Shown one piece after another: positions 1 to 7,462 of a DNA stretch of 64,000 nucleotides. This DNA comes from an uncultured Bacteroidaceae bacterium (GTDB lineage: Bacteria; Bacteroidota; Bacteroidia; Bacteroidales; Bacteroidaceae). The stretch is taken from NCBI GenBank assembly GCA_905235575.1, contig CAJOLZ010000009.1, positions 1 through 64,000 on the forward strand, in the 5' to 3' direction. How positions within the stretch are numbered: the first letter of the stretch is position 1; the number at the start of each line of letters is the position of its first letter. The notes beneath the pieces are model-generated. The model was not told the DNA's origin. It made no database searches and was given only the letters and a program-made list of their open reading frames with translations. The position numbers and the translations under genes were made by a program.

Positions 1-1
1 G

Positions 2-352
2 GGGGCCAACGCCAACTACGTCTCCTCGTCCATCCATTGCAAGGCTTACAATCACCCGATGAAGACGCAGAAGACACACGAGATGCTCATCCCAACGGCC
101 GAGAGCGACTTCCATGTCTATGCGCTCGAGTGGACAGCCGACTACATCCGCACTTACGTGGACGGGAAAGAGCAGCTTTTCTTCGAGAACGACCATGCTG
201 GCAACAACGATACATGGCCTTTCCTCACACCGTTCTATCCCATCCTCAACGTGGCATGGGGTGGTGACTGGGGCGGTTATCGTGGCATCGACGAGAGTGC
301 CCTCCCTCTGACGATGGAGGTTGACTACGTGCGCGTGTGGCAAAAGAAATAG
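2..352 (+). CDS. Glycoside hydrolase family 16 protein, C-terminal part (5' truncated by window edge)
   Basis: The reading frame is open from the window edge to a TAG at 350-352, so only the last 116 residues are visible. The stretch HVYALEWTADYIRTYVDG followed by PFYPILNVAWGGDWGG is the characteristic C-terminal half of GH16 beta-glucanases/laminarinases: the inner beta-sheet strand carrying the Trp-rich acceptor face, then the closing VDYVRVWQ strand. The catalytic ExDxxE motif would lie upstream, outside the window. Family members hydrolyse beta-1,3 or beta-1,3-1,4 glucans, usually exported to the periplasm or cell surface in Bacteroidetes. The substrate cannot be told from this fragment. 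queH follows 22 bp downstream. Confidence 0.85.
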   Translation, partial: GANANYVSSSIHCKAYNHPMKTQKTHEMLIPTAESDFHVYALEWTADYIRTYVDGKEQLFFENDHAGNNDTWPFLTPFYPILNVAWGGDWGGYRGIDESALPLTMEVDYVRVWQKK

Positions 353-374
353 GTAAGACATCGCCGAGACGCAA

Positions 375-959
375 ATGCATCGACGGATGAAGAAAGAACT
401 TCTCGTTACTTATCCCAGTCGCGTGCTCTTGCATGCCTGCTGTGCGCCCTGCTCCTCGGCAATCGTGGAGTGGATGTTGGCGCACGACATTCAGCCTACC
501 ATCTTTTATTTCAACCCCAACATCTGGCCTCTGCAGGAGTACGAGATACGCAAGACGGAGAGCAAACGGCATGCTGAGAGTCTTTCCATCGACTGGATTG
601 ACGGTGACTATGACCACGAAGCGTGGCTCGGTCAGATATGTGGTTTGGAGCGCGAACCTGAGCGCGGCCGCCGATGTGAGCAGTGCTTCACCATACGTCT
701 GACGGCTGCGGCGCACCAGGCACAGCGGCTCGGCATCGAGATGTTTGCCACCACGCTGGCGTCGTCACGCTGGAAAAGCCTCGAACAGATCAACCGTGCC
801 GGGCTGGCGGCGCAGGCTGCGGTGCCTGGTACGACATTCTGGGCACAGAACTGGCGCAAGGGTGGATTGCAGGAACGCCGCAATCAGTTGCTGAAGGAAT
901 ATGCCTTCTACAACCAACGATACTGCGGATGTGAATTCAGTGTGAAAGAAAAGGAGTAG
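375..959 (+). CDS. queH: Epoxyqueuosine reductase QueH
   Basis: QueH (formerly DUF208) reduces epoxyqueuosine to queuosine, the last step of the tRNA wobble-base hypermodification, in organisms lacking QueG. The protein has the CCAPC motif at residues 22-26, a second Cys pair (C101, C104) in RRCEQC, and the C-terminal YCGC (C184, C186); these are the cysteines expected to hold the iron-sulfur and second metal site. Length 194 aa fits the family. ATG codons occur at 375 and 387; the second (MKKELLVTYPS) is an equally good start. The stop codon lies inside a bidirectional terminator hairpin shared with uvrB. Confidence 0.92.
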   Translation: MHRRMKKELLVTYPSRVLLHACCAPCSSAIVEWMLAHDIQPTIFYFNPNIWPLQEYEIRKTESKRHAESLSIDWIDGDYDHEAWLGQICGLEREPERGRRCEQCFTIRLTAAAHQAQRLGIEMFATTLASSRWKSLEQINRAGLAAQAAVPGTTFWAQNWRKGGLQERRNQLLKEYAFYNQRYCGCEFSVKEKE

Positions 960-990
960 ACAAGTCGCGGGCTTGTTTACTCCTTTTTTC
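953..990. terminator. Bidirectional intrinsic terminator between queH and uvrB
   Basis: A 12-bp stem (953-964 with 972-983, one G-T mismatch) is followed by a T-run at 984-989. On the other strand the stem is followed by a T-rich stretch complementary to 940-952. It can end both queH (+) and uvrB (-), whose stops face each other 84 bp apart. Confidence 0.8.
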
Positions 991-1043
991 TTTTAATCCC
1001 AATCAGTCTTTTGATTGACAAAGGTGTCTATCCTAAATCCAAA

Positions 1044-3065
1044 CTACTGATTCGAGTTTAATCGTGCCTCCATGCGCAGCATATCGTCGCGCAGTTGAGC
1101 TGCTTCGACAAAGTCGAGCCTCTTTGCCGCCTCCTCCATTTTCTTTCGTGTCGTCTTGATGCACTTCTCGAGCTGTTCGCGGGTCATTATTTCCACGAAC
1201 GGGTCGGCAACCATTGTCATCTGCGGTTCCGGCTCCACATATACGCGCACTTCCGCCTGTTGTCCGGCCTGAATCAGATTGCCCATCGTGCGTTCTTTGC
1301 GGATGGGTTGCGGCGTGATGTGGTGTTCTTCGTTGTATTTGAGCTGCACCTCGCGGCGGCGGTTTGTCTCCTCGATGGTCTGTCTCATGCTTTCGGTGAT
1401 GTGGTCGCCGTACATGATGGCGCGCCCGTTCAGGTGTCGTGCGGCACGTCCCACCGTCTGCGTCAGGCTGCGGTGGCTGCGCAGGAAGCCTTCCTTGTCG
1501 GCATCGAGGATGGCCACAAGCGACACTTCGGGAAGGTCGAGCCCTTCGCGAAGCAGGTTGACCCCCACCAGCACATCATAGACACCGGCGCGCAGGTTGT
1601 CCATTATCTTCACGCGCTCCAGCGTGTCCACCTCGCTGTGGATGTAGGCCGTCTGTATGCCGTGGCGTTGCAGATATTCCGAAAGTTCCTCGGCCATGCG
1701 TTTGGTGAGGGTGGTGACGAGTGTGCGCTCGCCGCGTTCGATGCGCACCTGTATCTCCTCCATGAGGTCGTCCACCTGATTTTCCGTGGGACGGACTTCG
1801 ATGATGGGGTCCAGCAGACCTGTGGGGCGGATGAGTTGCTCCACCACGATGCCTTCGCTCTCGGCCAGTTCGTAGTCGGCAGGCGTGGCCGAAACGTAAA
1901 TCACCTGATTGGTCATCTCGCGAAACTCTTCGAATTTCAGCGGACGGTTGTCGCGAGCTGCCGGCAGACGGAAGCCATACTCGACGAGGTTGTTCTTGCG
2001 GGCACGGTCGCCGCCGTACATGCCACCGATTTGCGGCACCGAAACATGGCTTTCGTCGATGACCAACAGAAAATCGTCGGGGAAGAAATCGAGCAGGCAG
2101 TAGGGGCGGGTGCCGGGAGCGCGTCCGTCGAAATAGCGGCTGTAGTTCTCGATGCCCGAGCAGTGTCCCAGTTCGCGAATCATTTCTACGTCGTACGTCA
2201 CACGTTCGTGCAATCGTTTCGCTTCCAGCGGTTTGCCCATCTCCTCGAAGTATGCCACCTGCACCACCAGATCGTCCTCAATCATACGGATGGCCTGCTC
2301 CTGCTGTTCGTGGCTCGTCATAAAGAGATTGGCCGGATATATCTTGTAATCGTCGAAACGCCCGATGCGATAGAGGCTCACGGGGTCCACCTCTTCGAGC
2401 GATTCTATCTCGTTGTCCCAGAAGGTGATGCGCAGCAGCGAGTCGCTGTATGCCAGTGCCACGTCCACTGTGTCGCCCTTCACGCGCACCTCGCCGCGGC
2501 TCAGCGTGACATCGTTGCGCACGTAGAGGCTGTCCAGCAGCCGCCGAAGCAAGTCGTTGCGGTCCATGTGTTGCCCCACGCGCAGCTCGATGACGTTCTC
2601 GTAGAAAGCCGCCGGATTGCCCATGCCGTAGATGCACGAGACGCTGCTCACCACAACCACGTCCCTGCGTCCCGACAGAAGTGCGCTGGTGGCTGCCAGC
2701 CTCAGTTTGTCAATTTCTTCGTTGATGGCCAGGTCTTTCTCGATGTAGGTGTCGGTCGACGGGATGTAGGCCTCGGGCTGATAGTAGTCGTAGTAGCTGA
2801 CGTAGTATTCCACGGCGTTGTTGGGGAAGAACTGCTTCATCTCGCCGTAGAGCTGAGCCGCCAGCGTCTTGTTGTGCGAGAGGATGAGCGTAGGCCGCTC
2901 CACGCGCGCAATCACGTTGGCTATGGTGAACGTCTTGCCGCTGCCCGTGACGCCCAGCAGCGTCTGCGCAGGCACTCCCGAAAGCACACCATCGGCCAGC
3001 TGGCGGATGGCCTCCGGCTGGTCGCCCGTGGGCTGATATTTGGATGTAAGGTCGAAAACGCTCAT
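1044..3065 (-). CDS. uvrB: Excinuclease ABC subunit B (UvrB)
   Basis: UvrB is the DNA-damage verification helicase of nucleotide excision repair, loaded by UvrA and recruiting UvrC. The 673-residue protein starts MSVFDLTSKYQPTGDQP; Walker A GVTGSGKT is at residues 38-45, the damage-probing beta-hairpin region YYDYYQPEAYIPSTDTY follows near residue 95, and VIDESH (helicase motif II) and the C-terminal UVR coiled-coil (LEKCIKTTRKKMEEAAKRLDF region) are present. An upstream in-frame ATG at 3116 would add 17 residues but lies upstream of the predicted -7 box at 3090-3097, so the start at 3065 is chosen. Single-gene transcription unit. Confidence 0.97.
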   Translation of the reverse strand: MSVFDLTSKYQPTGDQPEAIRQLADGVLSGVPAQTLLGVTGSGKTFTIANVIARVERPTLILSHNKTLAAQLYGEMKQFFPNNAVEYYVSYYDYYQPEAYIPSTDTYIEKDLAINEEIDKLRLAATSALLSGRRDVVVVSSVSCIYGMGNPAAFYENVIELRVGQHMDRNDLLRRLLDSLYVRNDVTLSRGEVRVKGDTVDVALAYSDSLLRITFWDNEIESLEEVDPVSLYRIGRFDDYKIYPANLFMTSHEQQEQAIRMIEDDLVVQVAYFEEMGKPLEAKRLHERVTYDVEMIRELGHCSGIENYSRYFDGRAPGTRPYCLLDFFPDDFLLVIDESHVSVPQIGGMYGGDRARKNNLVEYGFRLPAARDNRPLKFEEFREMTNQVIYVSATPADYELAESEGIVVEQLIRPTGLLDPIIEVRPTENQVDDLMEEIQVRIERGERTLVTTLTKRMAEELSEYLQRHGIQTAYIHSEVDTLERVKIMDNLRAGVYDVLVGVNLLREGLDLPEVSLVAILDADKEGFLRSHRSLTQTVGRAARHLNGRAIMYGDHITESMRQTIEETNRRREVQLKYNEEHHITPQPIRKERTMGNLIQAGQQAEVRVYVEPEPQMTMVADPFVEIMTREQLEKCIKTTRKKMEEAAKRLDFVEAAQLRDDMLRMEARLNSNQ

Positions 3066-3089
3066 CTTTATTTTCAAGGGTGCGAAATG

Positions 3090-3097
3090 CAAAGTTA
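3090..3097 (-). promoter_or_regulatory. Bacteroidetes -7 promoter box for uvrB
   Basis: Reads TAACTTTG on the minus strand, matching the Bacteroidetes TAnnTTTG box, 25 bp upstream of the chosen uvrB ATG. No clear -33 TTTG at the usual spacing. Confidence 0.6.
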
Positions 3098-3210
3098 CAC
3101 ACTTTCCGGCAAACACAGAAACAATCTGCCGCTCATTTTCTCCTGAAGTGTGAATTATCCTGACAATTTTCGCTGCGCAATTTCTTTCGGAAAAGAATTT
3201 TTGGCTGCGG

Positions 3211-3270
3211 AGCGTGTTTCGCAGTCTGACGCAGCGTGCTGCGACAGGCGTCGCACCACGGTGCGTTTTT
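3211..3270 (+). repeat. Palindromic intergenic repeat, copy R1
   Basis: Two tandem units of the family described in the findings: a degenerate unit at 3229-3246 (GACGCAGCGTGCTGCGAC) and GTCGCACCACGGTGCG at 3250-3265, then TTTTT. Unlike a terminator for its neighbours, its T-run faces rightward while both flanking genes run leftward. It forms the uvrB-proximal end of a longer element (3211-3421). Confidence 0.8.
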
Positions 3271-3421
3271 GCAAAGTGCCTGCTCCTTCGCCTAAAAGTA
3301 GGGGACAGGCAGAAAAACGCAGAAAAACGGAATACTGATAATCAAGTGGTTAGATTCGCGTCATAATCAGTCTCTCACCACATCGCAGCCCAACGCATCC
3401 ATTCTCACGCTTCCTCACACC
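3211..3421 (+). repeat. Long intergenic element, copy 1 (about 210 bp)
   Basis: Contains R1 at one end, GATAATCAAG at 3337-3346, and CATCCATTCTCAC at 3396-3408 followed by TTCCTCACACC. The same ordered blocks occur, inverted, at 41389-41600 and 47407-47620 and more degenerately at 27441-27629. No coding potential recognised; it fills most of the 521-bp gap 3066-3586. Confidence 0.7.
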
Positions 3422-3512
3422 TCTTTTCACGCCCCTGCTCGTTGTCTGTGGAACGAAATTCTTCCGATTTTATGACATAGAACCATCTCGTGCTGCTGGC
3501 GAGACTTCGGCA

Positions 3513-3555
3513 CAAAAAAAGACATGCCGCACATCGGGTGGATGCACGGCATGTC
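3513..3555 (-). terminator. Intrinsic terminator of the metallopeptidase gene
   Basis: Stem GACATGCCG (3521-3529) with CGGCATGTC (3547-3555); on the minus strand it is followed by eight T residues (3513-3520). Lies 32 bp past the stop at 3587. Confidence 0.85.
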
Positions 3556-3586
3556 TTGTCGTCTGTGTGTTATCTCGGGCTGCGTG

Positions 3587-4462
3587 TTACAGGTCGGCCT
3601 CGCGCACGTTGAAGGTCGATGTTCTCATGTCGCCGGTGTCAAGTCCTTTCTTCAGCCACTTCATGCGCTGCGCGCTGGTTCCGTGGGTGAACGATTCGGG
3701 CTGCACATAGCCGCGCGCCTTCTTCTGCAGGTAGTTGTCGCCAATCTTCTCGGCGCAGTCGATGGCCTCCTCGATGTCGCCAGCCTCCAGCGAGCCGAAG
3801 GCCTCGTTCTCATAGTGGCCCCACACGCCGGCATAGTAGTCGGCCAGCAGTTCCAGACGCACGCTTATCTTGTTGGCCTCCACCTTGCTCACGCGGTTCA
3901 TCTGGGCGTGTGCATCGTTGAGCGTACCCAGCAGGTTCTCCACATGGTGACCCACCTCATGCGCAATCACGTAGGCATACGAAAAATCGCCGTCGGCACC
4001 CAGCTGCGACTTCATTTCGGTGAAGAAAGACAGGTCGATGTACAGTTTCTGGTCGCCCGAGCAGTAGAACGGACCCACGGATGCGCTCGCTTCGCCGCAA
4101 GCACTGCTCACGCTGTTGGTGAAGAGCACCAGCGTTGGAGGCTCGTAGGTGCGACCCATCTGCTTGAAAACCTTTGTCCACACATCCTCCGTCGATGCCA
4201 GCACCTGACGTGAGAACTTGGCCAGTTCCTCTTCTTCGGCCGTAAATTCGCGCTGACCGTCCACGCGTTCCTCTTGCAGAGCCGACAGACCGCCTTGGCC
4301 GACCACGTTCGTCAGAACGTCGCCCAGGTTGCCGCCTCCCATCAGTGTCATAACGACAATCAGCAGAATGCCGCCGATGCCGCCAATACCCGCTTTTGCT
4401 CCAGTGCTCATGCCGCGGCGGTCTTCCACGTTCGAGCTTTCTCGTCTTCCACTTAGATTCAT
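3587..4462 (-). CDS. Putative neutral zinc metallopeptidase (YpfJ family)
   Basis: A 291-residue protein of the neutral zinc metallopeptidase family (Pfam Zinc_peptidase). It has a short polar N-terminus, a Gly-rich hydrophobic segment at about residues 24-45 that should anchor it in the inner membrane, and the zinc-binding HEVGHH (HExxH) near residue 167 within AYVIAHEVGHHVENLLG. The catalytic domain would face the periplasm (inference). The substrate of this family is unknown. The gene begins 11 bp after the MFS transporter stop, so the two are probably co-transcribed, and it ends at a strong terminator. Confidence 0.9.
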   Translation of the reverse strand: MNLSGRRESSNVEDRRGMSTGAKAGIGGIGGILLIVVMTLMGGGNLGDVLTNVVGQGGLSALQEERVDGQREFTAEEEELAKFSRQVLASTEDVWTKVFKQMGRTYEPPTLVLFTNSVSSACGEASASVGPFYCSGDQKLYIDLSFFTEMKSQLGADGDFSYAYVIAHEVGHHVENLLGTLNDAHAQMNRVSKVEANKISVRLELLADYYAGVWGHYENEAFGSLEAGDIEEAIDCAEKIGDNYLQKKARGYVQPESFTHGTSAQRMKWLKKGLDTGDMRTSTFNVREADL

Positions 4463-4473
4463 AGTATTAAAAT

Positions 4474-6132
4474 TTAATGTTCGCCAATTATTGTGAATGA
4501 TGATTCGTCCTTTATGTTAGGCAGTTCCAGTCCGATGCCCTTGCGGCGGTCCACCACCTTAAGCACAAGACCCAGCACCAGCGCAGCCACGCCCAGCGCA
4601 GCCAGCATCACCAGGGGAGCCGTATAGTCCAGTTCCGTAGCACTCGCACCCTTCGGATTCGTCTTCTCCAATACCTGTCCGATGAGCATCGGGAAGAGCC
4701 ACAGACCGATGTTCTGAATCCAGAAGATGAGTGCGTAGGCCGAACCGATGATCTTTGCATCCACCAGCTTAGGCACCGAAGGCCACAGCGAGGCTGGTAC
4801 CAGCGAGAACGAGGCACCCAGCACCAGGATGGTAGCATAGGCAATCACCACACCACCCACGGCACTGCCCTTGAAGAGCGGCAGTACGAACGCAAACGTC
4901 AGGTGACAGCCGATGAGCAGCAGCGAGCCCAGCACCAGCATGCTCACAGCCTTGCCGTGGTGGTCCAGATAGCTGCCCAGAATGGGTGTAATGAGCACAG
5001 CCAGCAGTGGGAACACCGCAAAGATGCTCTCGGCCGTCTGGCGCATGAAGCCCATGTAGCAATAAGCCACCAGTGCCACCAGCGATACGCCCAGCAACGT
5101 GAATTTGAGGTTCTTCTTCTTCTGGAAGTTGCTTGCGAAACCGGCAGCAGCCACCAGCAGCATGACAGCATACTGCACGACGGTCACCGTGGAACTTGCC
5201 CAGAACGAACCCTCGGCAGGCTCCGTCAGTGTCAGGTTGCACTGCAACATGTTCACCGCATATTTCTGGAAGGGGAAGATGGCCGAATAGTAGAGCACAC
5301 ACAGCAGCGCCACAATCCAGAAGCCTGAGTCTGTGAGAATACGACCGATATCCGAAATCTTGAACGGGTCGTCCTTCTCCTCAGCCTCGCCCGTCTGCGC
5401 ATCCAACGTACGGTCCATGAAGAAGTAAACAATCGTCATAATCAGAGCAATGCACATCAGCACTACACCGAATGCCACCGAGCGGCTCACGCTCACCTGA
5501 CCGCCCAGACGGGCAAAGAACGGCGAGAAAATCATGCAGGTTGCCACGCCCAGACGTGCCAGCGCCATCTCGCTACCCATGGCCAGTGCCATCTCGCGAC
5601 CCTTGAACCACTTCACGATACCGCGGCTCACCGTGATGCCGGCCATCTCGCAGCCACACCCGAAGAGCATGAATCCGCTGGCTGCCAGCTTAGCCGAAGC
5701 AGGCATCCCGTCGTAGAAAGGCAGAATGTCCAGCCAGCTCACGCCAAAGAGCGGCCCCCAGTTCAGGTGGCTGTCATACCAGGCCTCCAGGCTGCTTCCC
5801 ACGAACATATCGCTCACCGCATACCACTTCACACAGGCACCAGCCAGCATGATGGCAGCCGAGAGCACCGCCGTGAAACGAACACCCATCTTGTCCAGAA
5901 TGATGCCGGCAAAGATGAGGAAGAAAACCCATACGTTCAGAAAAACCTCCGACCCCTGCATCGTGCCGAAAGCCTTCGAATCCCATCCGCGAGTCTCTTG
6001 CATCAAATCCTTGATGGGGGAGAGGATGTCCATGAAAATGTAGCTGCAGAACATGGCCGAAGCCAGCAACAGCAGCGCAGTCCAGCGCATGGCCGCCGAA
6101 TCGCGCAACGTCTTTTGAATGGTTGTAGTCAT
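4474..6132 (-). CDS. MFS transporter
   Basis: A 552-residue inner-membrane protein with about 12 hydrophobic segments, beginning at residue 15 (MRWTALLLLASAMFCSYIF). The loop MGVRFTAVLSAAIML after helix 2 resembles the MFS GxxxD/R-G-R/K-R loop, and a charged central loop (about residues 240-260, AQTGEAEEKDDPFKISDIGR) separates the two six-helix halves. It resembles Bacteroidetes MFS proteins annotated only as nitrate/oxalate-type or unknown-solute carriers; no substrate can be assigned. The predicted promoter is at 6166-6173 and the metallopeptidase gene follows 11 bp downstream. Confidence 0.85.
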   Translation of the reverse strand: MTTTIQKTLRDSAAMRWTALLLLASAMFCSYIFMDILSPIKDLMQETRGWDSKAFGTMQGSEVFLNVWVFFLIFAGIILDKMGVRFTAVLSAAIMLAGACVKWYAVSDMFVGSSLEAWYDSHLNWGPLFGVSWLDILPFYDGMPASAKLAASGFMLFGCGCEMAGITVSRGIVKWFKGREMALAMGSEMALARLGVATCMIFSPFFARLGGQVSVSRSVAFGVVLMCIALIMTIVYFFMDRTLDAQTGEAEEKDDPFKISDIGRILTDSGFWIVALLCVLYYSAIFPFQKYAVNMLQCNLTLTEPAEGSFWASSTVTVVQYAVMLLVAAAGFASNFQKKKNLKFTLLGVSLVALVAYCYMGFMRQTAESIFAVFPLLAVLITPILGSYLDHHGKAVSMLVLGSLLLIGCHLTFAFVLPLFKGSAVGGVVIAYATILVLGASFSLVPASLWPSVPKLVDAKIIGSAYALIFWIQNIGLWLFPMLIGQVLEKTNPKGASATELDYTAPLVMLAALGVAALVLGLVLKVVDRRKGIGLELPNIKDESSFTIIGEH

Positions 6133-6165
6133 TGCTATTTAGGATAAATTTTTTGTTTCAAGGTG

Positions 6166-6173
6166 CAAAAATA
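6166..6173 (-). promoter_or_regulatory. Bacteroidetes -7 promoter box for the MFS transporter
   Basis: Reads TATTTTTG on the minus strand, 34 bp upstream of the ATG at 6132. Confidence 0.55.
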
Positions 6174-6298
6174 CGAATAAGCAGGCAGAAAAACAAGAAT
6201 CTTGACCGAAATTCAATTCTCTCCAGATGAGGTTTCGGGCTGATTCCGTGGCATTCGCTCATATTCTTCGGCACAGACGCAAAACGCCGTTTTTCCAA

Positions 6299-6382
6299 GC
6301 ACCGTGCTTTGCACGCTGACGCACCACGCTGCGACAGGCAACGCACCACGCTGCGACAGGCGTCGCACCACGTTGCGTTTTT
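6299..6382 (+). repeat. Palindromic intergenic repeat, copy R2
   Basis: Left arm GCACCGTGC, then three units in exact 22-bp register (cores at about 6320, 6342 and 6364), the first two almost identical, ending in GTTGCG plus TTTTT. It is followed at 6383-6416 by a conserved tail (CCCCAATCGGTGTGCG then TGCATGCCAACG) shared with R3 and R4. Lies between divergent genes. Confidence 0.85.
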
Positions 6383-6506
6383 CCTCCCCAATCGGTGTGC
6401 GTGCATGCCAACGAAAAGAGAAAGTGTCCTCCGATGCCCACCTCGACATTTCCGCATATCATACTTTTGCCCAAAGAATACTAACCCACAAAAAACGAAG
6501 CAATAA

Positions 6507-6538
6507 TTTGGTCGTGTCATACAAAAGCAATACTTTTG
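6507..6538 (+). promoter_or_regulatory. Promoter of the toxin-antitoxin operon
   Basis: A TTTG box at 6507-6510, 20 bp spacer, and TACTTTTG at 6531-6538 match the Bacteroidetes -33/-7 consensus. Transcription would start about 30 bp before the antitoxin ATG at 6571. Confidence 0.75.
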
Positions 6539-6550
6539 CATGCAGAAGTA
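6531..6550 (+). promoter_or_regulatory. Candidate operator of the toxin-antitoxin operon
   Basis: A 20-bp near-perfect palindrome, TACTT-T-TGCATGCA-G-AAGTA, with one mismatched pair. It covers the whole -7 box and the start point, the position expected for autorepression by a ribbon-helix-helix antitoxin and its toxin. Confidence 0.6.
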
Positions 6551-6570
6551 TTACAAATAATTACAAAACA

Positions 6571-6831
6571 ATGGGAACAACAATTATTCGTCGCCCCGCA
6601 TCTTTCCGTTTGCGTGCCGACCTCCTGGAGGGGCTGAAACGCAATGCAGCACGCGAGAACCGCACTCTGAACAACTATGTAGAGAGCGTTCTGCTCGATA
6701 TTGTCTATCATGAGCCTAACGAGGAGACCAAGGAAGCCATCAAGGAGGCAATGAACCGTAAAGAGTATCCGGCAGAGGACGTGTACGATGACGTAGACAA
6801 GATGTTTAATGACCTCGGCATTGAACTATGA
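6571..6831 (+). CDS. Type II antitoxin, ribbon-helix-helix (RelB/DinJ-like)
   Basis: An 86-residue protein starting MGTTIIRRP at 6571. Residues 10-45 (SFRLRADLLEGLKRNAARENRTLNNYVESVLLD) have the beta-strand and two-helix pattern of ribbon-helix-helix DNA-binding dimers. The acidic C-terminus (EDVYDDVDKMFNDLG) is the likely toxin-wrapping tail. Its stop overlaps the toxin start (ATGA at 6828-6831), the usual translational coupling in such modules. The frame stays open upstream through repeat R2, but the promoter at 6507-6538 rules out an earlier start. The protein should repress its own promoter through the palindrome at 6531-6550. Confidence 0.88.
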   Translation: MGTTIIRRPASFRLRADLLEGLKRNAARENRTLNNYVESVLLDIVYHEPNEETKEAIKEAMNRKEYPAEDVYDDVDKMFNDLGIEL

Positions 6832-7103
6832 AGCGACTATTCCTTTCAACCCAATATAAGAAGGACATTAAGCGTCATCAGAATAATCCAAAGAAGATGA
6901 AAGCCCTGCACGATGTGTTAGACATGCTACAGCATGAGCAACCCATCCCAGCAGAATACAATCCGCACATGCTCCACGGCAACTATCAGGGGTGCATGGA
7001 GTGTCATATTCAGGGTGATTTCCTTCTTATATGGGTTGACCCTGATAGCGACATTATTGAATTAGTCCGACTGGGGTCACATTCGGAATTGTTTGGAAAA
7101 TAA
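6828..7103 (+). CDS. Type II toxin, YafQ/RelE-family mRNA interferase
   Basis: A 91-residue RelE-superfamily toxin of the YafQ type. The family pattern is visible: KRLFLSTQYKKDIKR at the N-terminus, then H50, H60, D64 and H85, matching the spacing of E. coli YafQ catalytic residues H50, H63, D67 and H87 (comparison from memory). Such toxins cleave mRNA on the ribosome when the antitoxin is degraded. The gene overlaps the antitoxin by 4 bp. The module lies next to repeated sequences and a broken gene, so it is probably an accessory insertion. Confidence 0.9.
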   Translation: MKRLFLSTQYKKDIKRHQNNPKKMKALHDVLDMLQHEQPIPAEYNPHMLHGNYQGCMECHIQGDFLLIWVDPDSDIIELVRLGSHSELFGK

Positions 7104-7191
7104 TAACTTTACTATATGCTGATAACATTACTGACCGACCTGACGGTCAGAGAAAAATGCGAGGGCTTTGCCGTTCCTTTTAACAAATAGA

Positions 7192-7388
7192 TCAACAGCA
7201 GCTCCGCCGGCGTGAAAGAACGGTGAGTGAGGGAGAAAGTGACGACTGAAAGAGATCCGGAATAAACGCACCTCAATCCTACGTATGTCGCACCACGCTG
7301 CGACAGCCTGCGCACCACGTTGCGACGGACGTCGCAGCGTGGTGCGTTTTTCTTCCCCAATCGGTGTGCGTGCATGCCAACGAAAAAA
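7192..7388 (+). repeat. 197-bp direct repeat, left copy (contains R3)
   Basis: Aligns without gaps to 8616-8812 at an offset of 1424 bp. It contains the tail of a former coding sequence, repeat R3 and the conserved CCCCAATCGGTGTGCG tail. This copy differs from the right one by scattered substitutions, so the duplication is not recent. It accounts for much of the 359-bp gap 7104-7462. Confidence 0.85.
7287..7351 (+). repeat. Palindromic intergenic repeat, copy R3
   Basis: Three units; units two and three (7311-7346) form a 16-bp stem with a GGAC loop and one T-G wobble, followed by TTTTT at 7347-7351, so on the plus strand it has the form of an intrinsic terminator. It lies downstream of the toxin-antitoxin operon. 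Confidence 0.85.
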
Positions 7389-7426
7389 TCTTAACTCTCA
7401 ACTCTTAATTCTTAAATTATATTTCG

Positions 7427-7434
7427 TACCTTTG
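7427..7434 (+). promoter_or_regulatory. Bacteroidetes -7 promoter box upstream of the fused DUF4268 locus
   Basis: TACCTTTG, 28 bp upstream of the ATG at 7463; no clear -33 box. Confidence 0.5.
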
Positions 7435-7462
7435 CCAGCAGAACGGTTAAAATATAAGGATT

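Noticed and set aside
1095-3146. A 683-codon open frame antisense to uvrB
   Set aside because: It is a shadow of uvrB codon usage: uvrB has all family motifs and the antisense frame gives a low-complexity His/Val/Leu-rich product with no domain.
3211-3270. R1 as terminator of a neighbouring gene
   Set aside because: Both neighbours are transcribed leftward, while its T-run is on the plus strand.
6299-6382. Tandem 22-bp repeats as a possible CRISPR array
   Set aside because: The units abut with a 4-base spacer and there are no unique 30-bp spacers, no leader and no cas gene.
6304-6570. Upstream extension of the antitoxin reading frame through repeat R2
   Set aside because: The extra residues are encoded by the palindromic repeat and lie upstream of the promoter at 6507-6538.
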